DNA of 39,002 nt from NCBI RefSeq assembly GCF_947581785.1, contig NZ_CANPVO010000049.1, positions 1 to 39,002 on the forward strand, written 5' to 3'. Positions 8,637 through 17,450 of the stretch are shown here, in pieces (position 1 is the first letter of the stretch; the number at the start of each line of letters is the position of its first letter). The stretch comes from Candidatus Palauibacter polyketidifaciens (GTDB taxonomy: Bacteria > Gemmatimonadota > Gemmatimonadetes > Palauibacterales > Palauibacteraceae). A program made the translations under genes and the position numbers. The notes under the pieces were generated by a model. It worked only from the letters and a program-made list of their open reading frames with translations. It did no database searches and was not told the origin of the DNA.

Positions 8637-9434
8637 CTAGCCCGGCGACCTCAGGGACACGTGCAGGTGATCGGCCGTGCCCACGTGGCGGAGCGTGTGG
8701 AAGCCCATCGCCCGGAACGCGAGTTCGGCCGCGAGGTTCCGCCATGCGGGCCGGTTCATGGTGCGAAGATCCAGCGCATGGACGAAGCCGTCGTCCTGCC
8801 GGAAGTGCAGGGAAGACTCGTTGGCCGGAAGCCCCGCCCGGGCGTAGAACTCGGGCGTGCGCGCCGCATCGGTGATCACGGCGTCGGGGTCCGCCAGGAC
8901 GAAGACCGATACGGCCATCCGCAGCAGGGGATGAAGGCCCAGGTACTCGGAGCGCACCTCTTCCGACTTCACGTTCCCACCCGCGATGACGAGCAGCGAG
9001 TAGAGCACGAACGCGCCGGCGCCGAGCGCCGCGATCCGGGCCGCGAACCTCCGGAGCCGCTTCCCCGCCCCCAGGCGCCGGCTCGCCGCCCACGCGTAGA
9101 ACGCCAGGAGCAGCGCGGTGGCGGCCGCCGAGACCGCCAGAGAGGACCACGCCCCCAGCCCCCACTGCTGCCAGGCGAAGACGCCGCCGCGGACGAGGAG
9201 GACGAAGGGAAGCACCGCAAGCAGAACCGCCGTCACTCCCCACCGCACGATCCTGCGAAACCAGCGCCCCGGTCGCGTCCGGTCGCGACGGTCCAACTCC
9301 CCGGGCCCGCCCGCGTTCTCGGCACCCGGATACTCGACCGTCAGCCCGCTCACGTCTCCCTCGGTGACCCTGTCCATGCTCGTGCCTACGCAGAAGGTCG
9401 TCCGTTGGCTTCGGGCGAACAGGTCGCAGCTCAC
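8637..9434 (-). CDS. Membrane-anchored protein with C-terminal HxH motif, possibly M15-like
   Basis: 265 residues from 9434, or 246 from the ATG at 9377, which I find more likely because the first 19 residues look unstructured. After a basic stretch (RRDRTRPGRWFRRIVRW) there are three hydrophobic segments, then a C-terminal globular domain. That domain has SSLHFRQDDGFVHALDL followed 40 residues later by ADHLHVSL, resembling the SxH...D...HxH zinc set of M15/VanY D-Ala-D-Ala peptidases, although the His-to-Asp spacing is longer than usual. A cell-wall carboxypeptidase-like role is therefore only a guess. It is divergent from the TonB receptor gene. Confidence 0.6.
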   Translation of the reverse strand: MSCDLFARSQRTTFCVGTSMDRVTEGDVSGLTVEYPGAENAGGPGELDRRDRTRPGRWFRRIVRWGVTAVLLAVLPFVLLVRGGVFAWQQWGLGAWSSLAVSAAATALLLAFYAWAASRRLGAGKRLRRFAARIAALGAGAFVLYSLLVIAGGNVKSEEVRSEYLGLHPLLRMAVSVFVLADPDAVITDAARTPEFYARAGLPANESSLHFRQDDGFVHALDLRTMNRPAWRNLAAELAFRAMGFHTLRHVGTADHLHVSLRSPG

Positions 9435-9487
9435 CCTGTTCAGATTCCGGAGGCTGACGCGGTCATAGCAGCCCGGTTGCCCCCTAT

Positions 9488-9503
9488 TGAGAATCCATTA
9501 TCA
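9488..9503 (+). promoter_or_regulatory. Fur/Zur-like operator before the TonB receptor gene
   Basis: TGAGAATCCATTATCA has arms TGAGAAT and ATTATCA separated by two bases, one base more than the classical 7-1-7 Fur box. It lies about 85 bases before the receptor start in an otherwise GC-rich sequence. Metal-responsive repression of the receptor is inferred. Confidence 0.5.
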
Positions 9504-9588
9504 TTAGGGCCGCAATGCTCTCGGCCACTCCCCCGGCTCGACACCACCCGCAGCGAGCGAGAGCAACCGGAAGCCTTCCAGGACGGGC

Positions 9589-11802
9589 ATGATGAAACGA
9601 CTCATCGCAGTTCCTTTTCTTCTGATCGTGGGCCTGAGCGCCGCCGCGCCGCCTTCGGCCGCGCAGGCGCAACAGGACGAGGGCGTTATCGAGGGAATCG
9701 TTCGGTCGGCGGAGGGCGGGATGCCGCTCGCGGGCGCGACGGTCACGGTCGTCGGCACCGGCCGCGGCGCCGTCACCCACGGAGACGGGGCGTTCCGCAT
9801 CGCCGTGCCGGACGCCGAGCAGTACCAGCTCCGGGTCGATCGCCTCGGGTACGCAACGACGACGCTCGATGTCGGCCACGGAGAGCTGGCCACGGTCGAC
9901 CTTGAAGTCGCCGCCGTTCCTTCGCCCGATCTCGTTGTCACGGCAGTCCTGAGCCCCACGGTCGCGAACGAGGCCATCCGGCCCTCCGCGGTCTTCGCGG
10001 GGGAGGAACTGCAGCGGCAGCTGGCCGGAACCGTCGCGAAGACGGTGTCGACCGTTCCGGGCGTCGCCGTGAACAGCATGGGGCCGGGCACCGCCCAGCC
10101 GGTCATCCGCGGCCTGTCCGGAGACCGGATCCTCATCCTCGAGGACGGCCGGCGCGTCGGCGACGTCATCAACAGCGGCCTGGACCACGCCTCGGCGCTC
10201 TCCCCTTCCACGGCTCGGCGTATCGACGTGATTCGCGGGCCGAGCGCGATTCTCTACGGCAGCAGCGTCCTTGGAGGCGTGATCAACGTCGTGCGGGACG
10301 AGGTACCCCGCGCGGTGCCGTACCGCCCGACCGGCTTCGCCTCGATGCAGGGGCAGTCCGCGACGCGCGCCCTCGGGGGAAGCGGCGAGATGACCGTCGG
10401 AATCACCGAAAACGTCCCGCTCCGCGTCGAGGTGTCGAAGCGCGAGTCCGGGGATCTGCGGACGCCTATCGGGAGGCTCGCGGGAACCCAGACGGATGTA
10501 TGGAGCGCGTCGGCCGGAACCTCGTGGGTGGACGACTGGGGCTACGCGGGCGGGTCATTTCGCGTCTTCAGGAACGACTACGGGATCCCCGGGGGCTTCC
10601 TCGGCGGCCACACGAACCCGGTGCGCACGGAGCAGGAGAGGGCCGCGGGCCGCTTCCGCAGCGTCATCCGGCCCGGGCAGGGCCTGGAGGCGATCGAAGT
10701 CGATGCGGGCTACACGACGTACCAGCATCACGAGCAGGAGTCCTCCGGCATTCTCGGTGCGATGTACGAGCGCGAGATCGTGAGCGGCGAGGCTCGGGTA
10801 CGGCACGGGCGATGGGGTCCGTTCACATCGGGCGCCATCGGAACCAGAGTCTCGTTTGAGGACTTCGGATACGGAGGCGTGCTCTACAACCCGGATTCCC
10901 GGCGCAGGACGCAGGCCGCGTATCTCCTCGAGGAGATACAGCTCGATCCGGTCTCGATCGAGGCCGGGCTCCGCTACGATCGGGTCGAGCTGGAACCGGA
11001 CGAGGAGGACCCGACCTCCGACATCGGACACATCCGCTCACGTTCCTTCGACGCGCTTTCCGGATCGCTGGGTGCGCTTCTGCGGCTGTCCGGCCCCCTC
11101 ACCGTGGGTGGGAGCGTGGGCCGCGCCTTTCGCACCCCGGATGTACACGAACTCTACTCGGAGGGGCCGCACCTCGCGTCCAATTCCTTCGACGTCGGCA
11201 ATCCCTCGCTCGAGACGGAAACCGGACTCGGGATCGACCTGTTCGGGCGGCTCACCGGACAACGCCTGAACGCCGAGGCGACGTGGTTCCGCAACGCCAT
11301 CTCGGGCTACATCTTTCCGCAGGCGACGGGGAAACTCAGCCGCGTCCGGCTCCCCATCTACCAGTTCGTGGGAGAGGACGCCGTGCTCACCGGCTTCGAG
11401 GGCGTGCTCGAGTGGTCGATGCCGGCCGGATTCAAGGTGGAGGCCGCCGCGTCGTACGTGCGCGGCACGCTCAGCGCCACAGACGAGCCCCTCCCGTTCA
11501 TGCCCCCGCTCCAGGGCCGCTTCGCGATCGGCTATTCCCCGGTGGACTGGTTCGTGGAGGCCGAGACGCGGATGGCGAGGAGCCAGGAGCGGACCGGAAG
11601 GTTCGAGGAACCGACCGACGGATACGCGATCTTCGGCGTCTCGGGCGGCATGCGCTTCACCTTCGCCGGCCGGCTGCACGTCGTCACGCTCCACCTCGAG
11701 AATCTCGGCGACACCGAGTACCGGCATCACCTGTCGAGGGTGAAGGAGATCATGCCCGAGGCCGGCAGAGCCCTCAGCGTCTCCTACCGCGTCGTCTTCT
11801 GA
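9589..11802 (+). CDS. TonB-dependent outer-membrane receptor with CarboxypepD_reg-like domain
   Basis: 737 residues. A signal peptide (about 1-27, ending near SAAQAQ) is followed by a carboxypeptidase-regulatory-like beta sandwich at about 33-105 (IEGIVRSAEGGMPLAGATV), the plug domain at about 115-240 and a 22-strand-type barrel to the end. The plug carries QPVIRGLSGDRILILEDGRR and RGPSAILYGSSVLGGVINVV, very like ZnuD-type zinc receptors and related siderophore receptors. The C-terminus ends in an aromatic residue (YRVVF), as outer-membrane barrels do. It imports a metal or metal chelate using TonB energy; zinc and iron cannot be told apart from sequence. The upstream Fur-family-like site and the nearby PepSY protein support metal uptake. 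Confidence 0.92.
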   Translation: MMKRLIAVPFLLIVGLSAAAPPSAAQAQQDEGVIEGIVRSAEGGMPLAGATVTVVGTGRGAVTHGDGAFRIAVPDAEQYQLRVDRLGYATTTLDVGHGELATVDLEVAAVPSPDLVVTAVLSPTVANEAIRPSAVFAGEELQRQLAGTVAKTVSTVPGVAVNSMGPGTAQPVIRGLSGDRILILEDGRRVGDVINSGLDHASALSPSTARRIDVIRGPSAILYGSSVLGGVINVVRDEVPRAVPYRPTGFASMQGQSATRALGGSGEMTVGITENVPLRVEVSKRESGDLRTPIGRLAGTQTDVWSASAGTSWVDDWGYAGGSFRVFRNDYGIPGGFLGGHTNPVRTEQERAAGRFRSVIRPGQGLEAIEVDAGYTTYQHHEQESSGILGAMYEREIVSGEARVRHGRWGPFTSGAIGTRVSFEDFGYGGVLYNPDSRRRTQAAYLLEEIQLDPVSIEAGLRYDRVELEPDEEDPTSDIGHIRSRSFDALSGSLGALLRLSGPLTVGGSVGRAFRTPDVHELYSEGPHLASNSFDVGNPSLETETGLGIDLFGRLTGQRLNAEATWFRNAISGYIFPQATGKLSRVRLPIYQFVGEDAVLTGFEGVLEWSMPAGFKVEAAASYVRGTLSATDEPLPFMPPLQGRFAIGYSPVDWFVEAETRMARSQERTGRFEEPTDGYAIFGVSGGMRFTFAGRLHVVTLHLENLGDTEYRHHLSRVKEIMPEAGRALSVSYRVVF

Positions 11803-11855
11803 ACCTCGGCCCTTCCGGCCTACCTCCGGCATACGCGCCCGACCAGGACACTTGC

Positions 11856-11899
11856 CCCCCGCCCGACACGCCGAGAGGCCTCGGGCGGGGGTTATTCTT
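11856..11899 (+). terminator. Rho-independent terminator after the TonB receptor gene
   Basis: A perfect 11-base-pair GC-rich stem, CCCCCGCCCGA at 11856-11866 and TCGGGCGGGGG at 11881-11891, is followed by TTATTCTT. It lies 54 bases after the receptor stop. Confidence 0.85.
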
Positions 11900-11999
11900 G
11901 ATTCGAGGAGCCGACGGTCTACGTTGATCGAGCCGAACGATTGGCCCCTCCGGCGCGCCATGCCGTCTCTCCGGGCGAGGCCGAACTCCAGGGAGGAAC

Positions 12000-12431
12000 A
12001 TGATGCTCAGGAACATTCTCGCCGCGATCGTCGGCTACATCGCCATCGTCGCCGTGCTCTTCGCGCTCTCCTCGCTTTTTTGGCTGGCGCTGGGCCCCTC
12101 GCGCGCCTTCCAGCCGGGTACGTGGGAGGTCGCCGCCGGCTGGATACTCGGCTCCATCGGGATCGGGTTCGCGGGGGCGTACATCGGCGGACGCGTCTGT
12201 GCCCGCGTCGCGCACGACGCCAAGGGCGCCATGATCCTGATCGGCATGATGATCGTGCTCGGAGTGGTGTCGGCCCTGATTCCGGTGGAGGTGGCGACGG
12301 GACCGCGCCCCGATGACGTGTCGATGATGGAGGCGACCATGAGCGCCAGCCAGCCGGCATGGCTCCCCTGGCTCAACCCGGTGATCGGCGTCGTGGGCGT
12401 CTGGCTCGGATCGCGAAAGTTGCGCGCCTAG
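12000..12431 (+). CDS. Small four-helix membrane protein, function unknown
   Basis: 143 residues from the ATG at 12000 (a second ATG follows at once), with a good ribosome-binding site GGGAGG seven bases upstream. Four hydrophobic segments lie at about 5-30, 44-63, 75-96 and 120-139. The second has a GSIGIGFAGAYIGGRV glycine-rich helix seen in many small inner-membrane proteins. I recognise no named family. It stands alone between the receptor terminator and the MpaB-type gene. Confidence 0.75.
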   Translation: MMLRNILAAIVGYIAIVAVLFALSSLFWLALGPSRAFQPGTWEVAAGWILGSIGIGFAGAYIGGRVCARVAHDAKGAMILIGMMIVLGVVSALIPVEVATGPRPDDVSMMEATMSASQPAWLPWLNPVIGVVGVWLGSRKLRA

Positions 12432-12639
12432 CAGCCCGTCCCTGGGCCGCCGGAGTCGCGCCCGGCGGCCCATCCCGCTGCCGCCAGCGCGCGGCACGGC
12501 GCCAGGCGCCAGTCGAGTCAGACTGTGGCTGGTCCATGTCACTATCGAATATGCCGCCCAACAGTCCGATATATCTCCCAATTCATACCATTTACTTCTG
12601 TCCCGCCCCGGGACTTGAGAGCAGACTTTTTGAAGACGA

Positions 12640-13878
12640 TTGACCTGCGGCCACCGGCCCTTCGCGCTCGGCTGCCCCCCCGGCGCAGCAAGGCACCGCG
12701 AATTGAACATTCCGTCCTGTTACGTCGATGGCTACGCGGAAGCGTGGAAGGTGGATGCCAAGTTGGCGGAGCAGTACATCCGCCACACGAACGTAGGCGA
12801 TCCCGTCGCGGATGCCGTGGTGGCGGCACTGGCCACGACCGCCAGTCCCGCGGGGGTGCACAGGATCATTGCGGAGGCGCTTGAAGGCCGCGGGGACGTA
12901 CCGAAAGGCACGCCCCAGGTGCTGCGGGACCTCCTTGTCGAGACGGGTACCCTGCCGGACTGGTTCGATCGGGAGTTGTACCGTGACGCGACGCGCGCCT
13001 TTCTGCGCAACTCGGACATGGTCCTGGGCGCGCTGGTGGGCGGGGCGATCATCGAGGGCTTTTCGACCCTGATCAGCCGCTCCTTCCGTATCCGAGGGCG
13101 GATCACGACGAACGGGGTGCGGCGGCTCAAGCAGAACCTGCAGCAGTTGGTGGATCAGTATTTGCCCGGCGGTATCGAGCCGGGCGGCGACGGGTGGAGA
13201 CTGACGATCAGAATCCGACTGGTCCACGCGCAGGCTAGACGACTGATCGCGACGTCCGATGAATGGGATCACTCCGTATACGGGGTTCCTCTCAGCGCCG
13301 CCCACATGCTGCTTGGCGCCGCAGCTTTCTCCGGGCGGCTGATGCAGCATGTGTCGAAGCTGGGCGGCGATTTCAGCAAGAGGGATCGCGAGGCTTACGT
13401 ACACGTCTGGCGCCACACCGGTCTCCTGCTCGGGATACCCGACGAGATCATGTTTCGCGACTTCGAATCCTCGGTGCGCTGCTTCGAGATCGGGTCGCTC
13501 TGCGAACCTCCGCCCGCGGAGGACGCGATCATCATGGCGAACAGCATCATCAACAGCGCGCCGATCGTGCTGGGGTACGAGAAACCCGACGAGCGGCGTT
13601 CCATGGCGGCGTTCATGTACCAGGTATCCCGCGAGTTGATCGGCAACAGGCTGGCGGACCAGCTCAGGTATCCCGCCGCAAGACTGAAGAAAGAGGTGCC
13701 GTTGCTGCGGCTGCGGAACCTGGGCAACCGGATATTGCGCAGACTCGCGCCGCCGCTGGCCTCGTATCGCTCGATGGAACGGTTCAGCAGCCTGTTCGCC
13801 GTCTCGAATCTGGGCCGATACGAGCACAAGTACAGCTTGCCCACCTCGGTGTTCGACGAGGATTCGGCCGAGTGGTAG
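12640..13878 (+). CDS. MpaB/DUF2236-family oxygenase
   Basis: Up to 412 residues. The start is uncertain: there is no ATG before residue 127, so translation must begin at TTG 12640, TTG 12703 or another rare start. Family marks are the IRLVHAQAR segment at about 192-200, where the His is the expected axial haem ligand, and HVWRHTGLLLGIPDEIMF at about 255-272, matching the R-h-x-G-x-x-x-G-I-P block of the rubber-oxygenase (latex clearing protein)/MpaB group. Members are haem-dependent oxygenases that cleave or oxidise isoprenoid-like substrates. An aldehyde dehydrogenase follows 55 bases downstream and could oxidise an aldehyde product; that link is inference. Confidence 0.8.
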   Translation: MTCGHRPFALGCPPGAARHRELNIPSCYVDGYAEAWKVDAKLAEQYIRHTNVGDPVADAVVAALATTASPAGVHRIIAEALEGRGDVPKGTPQVLRDLLVETGTLPDWFDRELYRDATRAFLRNSDMVLGALVGGAIIEGFSTLISRSFRIRGRITTNGVRRLKQNLQQLVDQYLPGGIEPGGDGWRLTIRIRLVHAQARRLIATSDEWDHSVYGVPLSAAHMLLGAAAFSGRLMQHVSKLGGDFSKRDREAYVHVWRHTGLLLGIPDEIMFRDFESSVRCFEIGSLCEPPPAEDAIIMANSIINSAPIVLGYEKPDERRSMAAFMYQVSRELIGNRLADQLRYPAARLKKEVPLLRLRNLGNRILRRLAPPLASYRSMERFSSLFAVSNLGRYEHKYSLPTSVFDEDSAEW

Positions 13879-13933
13879 CGGCCGGCGCGGCGGCTGGCGC
13901 GGCTGACACGCCAACCCCCAAGGGACTCCGAAC

Positions 13934-15403
13934 ATGACCGACAAGACCCCCGAAACGATTCGCGACCGCCTCTGGATCGGGAACGAGTGGACGGATGCGC
14001 AGGGTGGCGGCACCTTCGCGACGGTGGACCCCGCGACCGAGGAGACGATCGCCGAGGTGGCGGAGGGGGACGCGGCGGATGTCGACCGCGCGGTGGCGGC
14101 GGCGCGCGCGGCGTTCCGCGACGACGCGTGGCGGCGGATGAACCCGCACGAGCGCTCCGGGCTGCTCTGGAAGCTGGCGGACCTGGTGGACGCGAACGCC
14201 GACGAACTGGGCCTGCTCGAGACCCGGGACAACGGCAAGCCGTACTTCGAGGCGCGGCAGGCCGACGTGCCCATCGCGGCGCAGGTATTCCGCTACTACG
14301 CCGGGCTCGCCGACAAGGTGCAGGGCGACACGATCCCGGTGCCGGGGCCCTTTCTCAACTACACGCTGCGCGAGCCCGTGGGGGTGGTCGGGGCGATCGT
14401 CCCGTGGAACTTCCCGCTGACGCTGGCGGCGTGGAAGGTGGCGCCGGCGCTCGCCTGCGGGAACACGGTGGTGCTCAAGCCCGCCGAGCAGACGCCGCTG
14501 ACCGCGCTGCGCCTGGGCGAGCTGGCCGGGGAGGCCGGGTTCCCGCCGGGGGTGCTGAACGTGGTGCCCGGCTTCGGGGAGACCGCGGGCGCGGCGCTGG
14601 TGCGGCACGCGGGGGTGGACACGATCACGTTCACCGGCTCGACCGAGGTGGGCCGGATCATCATGCGCGAGGCTGCGGAGACGCTCAAGAAGGTGTCGCT
14701 GGAGCTGGGCGGCAAGTCGCCGAACATCGTCTTCGCCGACGCGGACCTGGACGTGGCCGTGCAGGGCGCCTCGATGGGCGTCTTCTACGGCAAGGGCGAG
14801 GTGTGCGCGGCGGGGAGCCGGATCCTGGTGGAGCGCGCGGTGCACGACGAGTTCCTGGACGGGCTGAAGGGGCTTGCCGAGCAGGCGACGGTGGGCGACC
14901 CGATGGCCCCGACGACGCGCCTGGGGGCGATCGTGAGCGGGGAGCAGCTCGACCGCGTGATGGGGTACGTCGAGGCCGGCAGGCGCGACGGCGCGAACCT
15001 GGTGGCGGGCGGCGAGCGCGTGAAGGTGAACGGACGCGGCAACTTCGTGACCGCCACCGTCTTCAGCGACGTGGACCCCGCGATGACCATCGCCCGCGAG
15101 GAGATCTTCGGCCCCGTGGCGGCGGTGATCCCCTTCGACGACGTAGACGATGCGGTCGCCAAGGCCAACGATACGCTGTACGGGCTCGCGGCCGGCGTGT
15201 GGACCCGCGACATCGGCAAGGCGCACCGGCTGGCGGCGGAGATCGACGCGGGGACGGTGTGGGTGAACACCTACCACCAGTCGGCGCCGGGATCACCGTT
15301 CGGCGGCTACAAGGAGAGCGGCTTCGGCAGGGATCTTGGCTTCCACTCGGCGCTGGAGAAGTACACGCACCTCAAGAGCGTCTGGGTGGCGCTGGATCGA
15401 TAG
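13934..15403 (+). CDS. NAD(P)+-dependent aldehyde dehydrogenase
   Basis: 489 residues, full length for the family, with AAGGGA 10 bases before the ATG. Motifs: PWNFPLTLAAWK near 157-168, coenzyme loop FTGSTEVG at 233-240, catalytic Glu257 in LELGGKSPN, and catalytic Cys291 in GEVCAAGSR. The C-terminal PFGGYKESGFGRD block is also present. It oxidises an aldehyde to the acid in the cytoplasm; closest in style to betaine-aldehyde or general ALDH1/2-like enzymes. It lies just downstream of the MpaB-type oxygenase on the same strand and may share its transcript. Confidence 0.95.
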   Translation: MTDKTPETIRDRLWIGNEWTDAQGGGTFATVDPATEETIAEVAEGDAADVDRAVAAARAAFRDDAWRRMNPHERSGLLWKLADLVDANADELGLLETRDNGKPYFEARQADVPIAAQVFRYYAGLADKVQGDTIPVPGPFLNYTLREPVGVVGAIVPWNFPLTLAAWKVAPALACGNTVVLKPAEQTPLTALRLGELAGEAGFPPGVLNVVPGFGETAGAALVRHAGVDTITFTGSTEVGRIIMREAAETLKKVSLELGGKSPNIVFADADLDVAVQGASMGVFYGKGEVCAAGSRILVERAVHDEFLDGLKGLAEQATVGDPMAPTTRLGAIVSGEQLDRVMGYVEAGRRDGANLVAGGERVKVNGRGNFVTATVFSDVDPAMTIAREEIFGPVAAVIPFDDVDDAVAKANDTLYGLAAGVWTRDIGKAHRLAAEIDAGTVWVNTYHQSAPGSPFGGYKESGFGRDLGFHSALEKYTHLKSVWVALDR

Positions 15404-15466
15404 CGCGGGAGGCCGCGACGGATCGGCGGCCCCGGCGCTCAGCCCTCGCCGCTCAACTCCCGCCGC

Positions 15467-15952
15467 TCAGCTCGCGCCGTCTTCGATGTGGCGCTTGATC
15501 GCCTTGAAGTCGGCCTCGGTGCTGGCCTGGAGGGGGGCCTTCATCAGCTGCGGCAGCCATCTGCCCAGAGGGTTTTTGGGGCGGATCTCCAGCCGGAGTT
15601 CCAGTCGCGTCCGGCCTTCGTCCACCGGGACTAGCGTGTAGATCGAATGCCACCGCGCTCCCGCGCCGTTGGACATGTAGCGCACTCGCCGGTGGGGCTC
15701 GTACTCGATGCACTCGATGACGTTCCTGTGCAGCCTGGCGAATTTCGCGAACAGCACCTGGACCGCCGTCCAGTCCCGGTTTTCCCGGAACTGCGCCCCG
15801 ACGCCCATGGTCTCGTCGGAAACGAAGTCCACGCTTTCCACTTCGGGAATCGCTTCGCCGTGCCGGCCGCCGTGCGCGACCGTCGCGAACACGGCTTCCG
15901 GGTCCGCGTCGATCGTGTCGATCATCCGGGCCACGAGCACCGGCTCAGCCAT
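15467..15952 (-). CDS. SRPBCC / polyketide cyclase-like protein
   Basis: 161 residues from the ATG at 15952; the longer open frame upstream is antisense-like sequence inside the P450 gene. It begins MAEPVLVARMIDTIDADPEAV, the START/SRPBCC strand-helix entry, has a conserved beta-grasp pattern (GVGAQFRENRDW, HSIYTLVPVDEGRTRLELRL) and ends with a long amphipathic helix. Such proteins bind a hydrophobic ligand in a deep pocket. The start overlaps the 3' end of the P450 gene by eight bases, so the two are translationally coupled and may act on the same small hydrophobic molecule. Confidence 0.8.
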   Translation of the reverse strand: MAEPVLVARMIDTIDADPEAVFATVAHGGRHGEAIPEVESVDFVSDETMGVGAQFRENRDWTAVQVLFAKFARLHRNVIECIEYEPHRRVRYMSNGAGARWHSIYTLVPVDEGRTRLELRLEIRPKNPLGRWLPQLMKAPLQASTEADFKAIKRHIEDGAS

Positions 15953-17336
15953 GTCGCTCCCTGACGTCCGCCGTCCACGGTCCCACCACGCCGACGGCGG
16001 CATCGTTCCGGTTCGGCGGTTCGGCGGACCGGGGTTCCAGCCGGAGCCGCTCGGCGAGCACCGCCACGGCGAACATGAAGAGCCTCCTGGCGATGTCCAT
16101 CCCCTGGCAGAAGTGAGGGCCCAGGCCGAACGGGATGTAGGCATGGGCCGGACAGGGTGGGCGCGGATTCTCGAGCCAGCGCTCCGGCCTGAAGTCCGAC
16201 GTCCGATCCCAGTGCTCCGGTGCGTGGTGCAGTGCCCGCATCGCCACGTGAACGAGCGTCCCCTCGGAAATCCGGTACCCGCCGAGCAGACGGTCCTCCG
16301 TCGCCTCCTTGGGCAACATCACGGGCGTCGGCGGGTCGATCCGGAGCACTTCGTCGAGTACGGCGCTGGTGTACGGGAGCCTGTCGAAGGCGGTCTCGTC
16401 GATGCTGCCGCCATTCAGGACGGCGTCCGCCTCGCGCTCCACCTTCCGGCGGACATCGGGATTCGCGGCCAGATAGTGGACCCCGAAGGCGAGGGCGCTG
16501 GTCGGCGCGTCGATGAAGGCCGTGAGCAGGATGATCAGCTCATCCCGGATCGCCTGGTCGGTGTCCAGCCCTCCCGCGGCGCCATCGAGATCCATGGCCC
16601 GCACGTACTTCGCGACGATGTCGTTGCGTGAGTATCCGGAGGCGCGGGCTTTCAGCATGGCGGCGTAGAGCGCGTCGTCGACGAGCTTCACGCTCTTCCT
16701 CCCCCGCCGGAGGGTCGGCAGGGGCAGCGACTTGAGCAGCTTCGGTCCGGGCACGATGTCCAGCAGCAGGTACATCTTCTGCAGGTCGAGCGCGTCTTCG
16801 CCCAGTCGACGGGGAAGCTGGACGTCGCGGCCGAGGACGATCTCGACGATGGCGTCCCAGGCGAAACGTTCGAACTCCTTGACGAGGTCGGCGCCCTCGC
16901 CCCCATCGTCGCCCGCGAGGGAAAGGAGCCGGCCTCTCAGGCGGAGCGCCTTCTCGGCGATGATCGCCGCGTAGGCGCCCTCCGAGTCGCCGGCGAAGGC
17001 CGACGCCATGAACTCGCTTCGTCGCCGATGCTCTTCGCCCTGGTGCAGAGAGATCGAGCCGTACTTGAAGTCGTCCGTGAGGTCGCCGGGAAACCATGGC
17101 CGAAAGTACGGTTGCTGCGTGACCAGGACCTCGCGAATGAGTTCGGTGTCGAAGACGATGCAGCACTTCATGAACGGAAGTTCGAAGGAGACGATGTCTC
17201 CGTACTCGTGGCGGAGCCGGTTCGCGAACTCGCTGAAGTCGCTCGTCCGCTCTCGAAGGTTCCGGAGTCGTTGACCCTTCGGACCGGGCGGTGAAGGTAC
17301 GGCGCTGCCGGCTGATTCCTTCATTGAGCGGTTCAT
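15945..17336 (-). CDS. Cytochrome P450 with atypical I-helix
   Basis: 463 residues. The haem-binding loop is FGLGPHFCQG with Cys at about 410, the K-helix ExxR is EVLR, and PERW follows. The N-terminus has PPGPKG, a proline-rich hinge more typical of membrane-class P450s, but no clear membrane anchor. The I-helix reads LLTAFIDAPTSAL where most P450s have an AGxDTT-like block: the Gly is Phe and the oxygen-activating Thr is Pro. That suggests chemistry other than ordinary hydroxylation, or a substrate-assisted mechanism. It is divergent from a second P450 at 17451 and coupled to the SRPBCC gene downstream. Confidence 0.9.
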   Translation of the reverse strand: MNRSMKESAGSAVPSPPGPKGQRLRNLRERTSDFSEFANRLRHEYGDIVSFELPFMKCCIVFDTELIREVLVTQQPYFRPWFPGDLTDDFKYGSISLHQGEEHRRRSEFMASAFAGDSEGAYAAIIAEKALRLRGRLLSLAGDDGGEGADLVKEFERFAWDAIVEIVLGRDVQLPRRLGEDALDLQKMYLLLDIVPGPKLLKSLPLPTLRRGRKSVKLVDDALYAAMLKARASGYSRNDIVAKYVRAMDLDGAAGGLDTDQAIRDELIILLTAFIDAPTSALAFGVHYLAANPDVRRKVEREADAVLNGGSIDETAFDRLPYTSAVLDEVLRIDPPTPVMLPKEATEDRLLGGYRISEGTLVHVAMRALHHAPEHWDRTSDFRPERWLENPRPPCPAHAYIPFGLGPHFCQGMDIARRLFMFAVAVLAERLRLEPRSAEPPNRNDAAVGVVGPWTADVRERHG

Positions 17337-17365
17337 GGCAACACACTAGGGTCCAACGCGCGCTC

Positions 17366-17418
17366 GTGTACACTGTCCGATCCGTCCTCTGACTATGCGA
17401 TATGACTATCCTGTCATA
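17366..17418. promoter_or_regulatory. Palindromes in the divergent P450 promoter region
   Basis: The 114-base gap between the two divergent P450 genes holds TATGAC-N6-GTCATA (17401-17418), an 8-base perfect palindrome GTGTACAC (17366-17373) and two copies of TGACTAT. These are plausible operator sites for a shared repressor. No regulator gene is nearby. Confidence 0.4.
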
Positions 17419-17450
17419 CAGTTGCGGACTGTCCCGACATCACCAGCGGC

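Noticed and set aside
8661-9905. A 414-codon plus-strand frame spanning the HxH membrane protein and the receptor start
   Set aside because: It crosses a promoter region and is antisense to one gene and out of frame with another; composition is shadow-like.
13784-15277. A 497-codon minus-strand frame opposite the aldehyde dehydrogenase
   Set aside because: His/Arg/Val-rich antisense frame without recognisable domains; the plus-strand gene has all catalytic residues.
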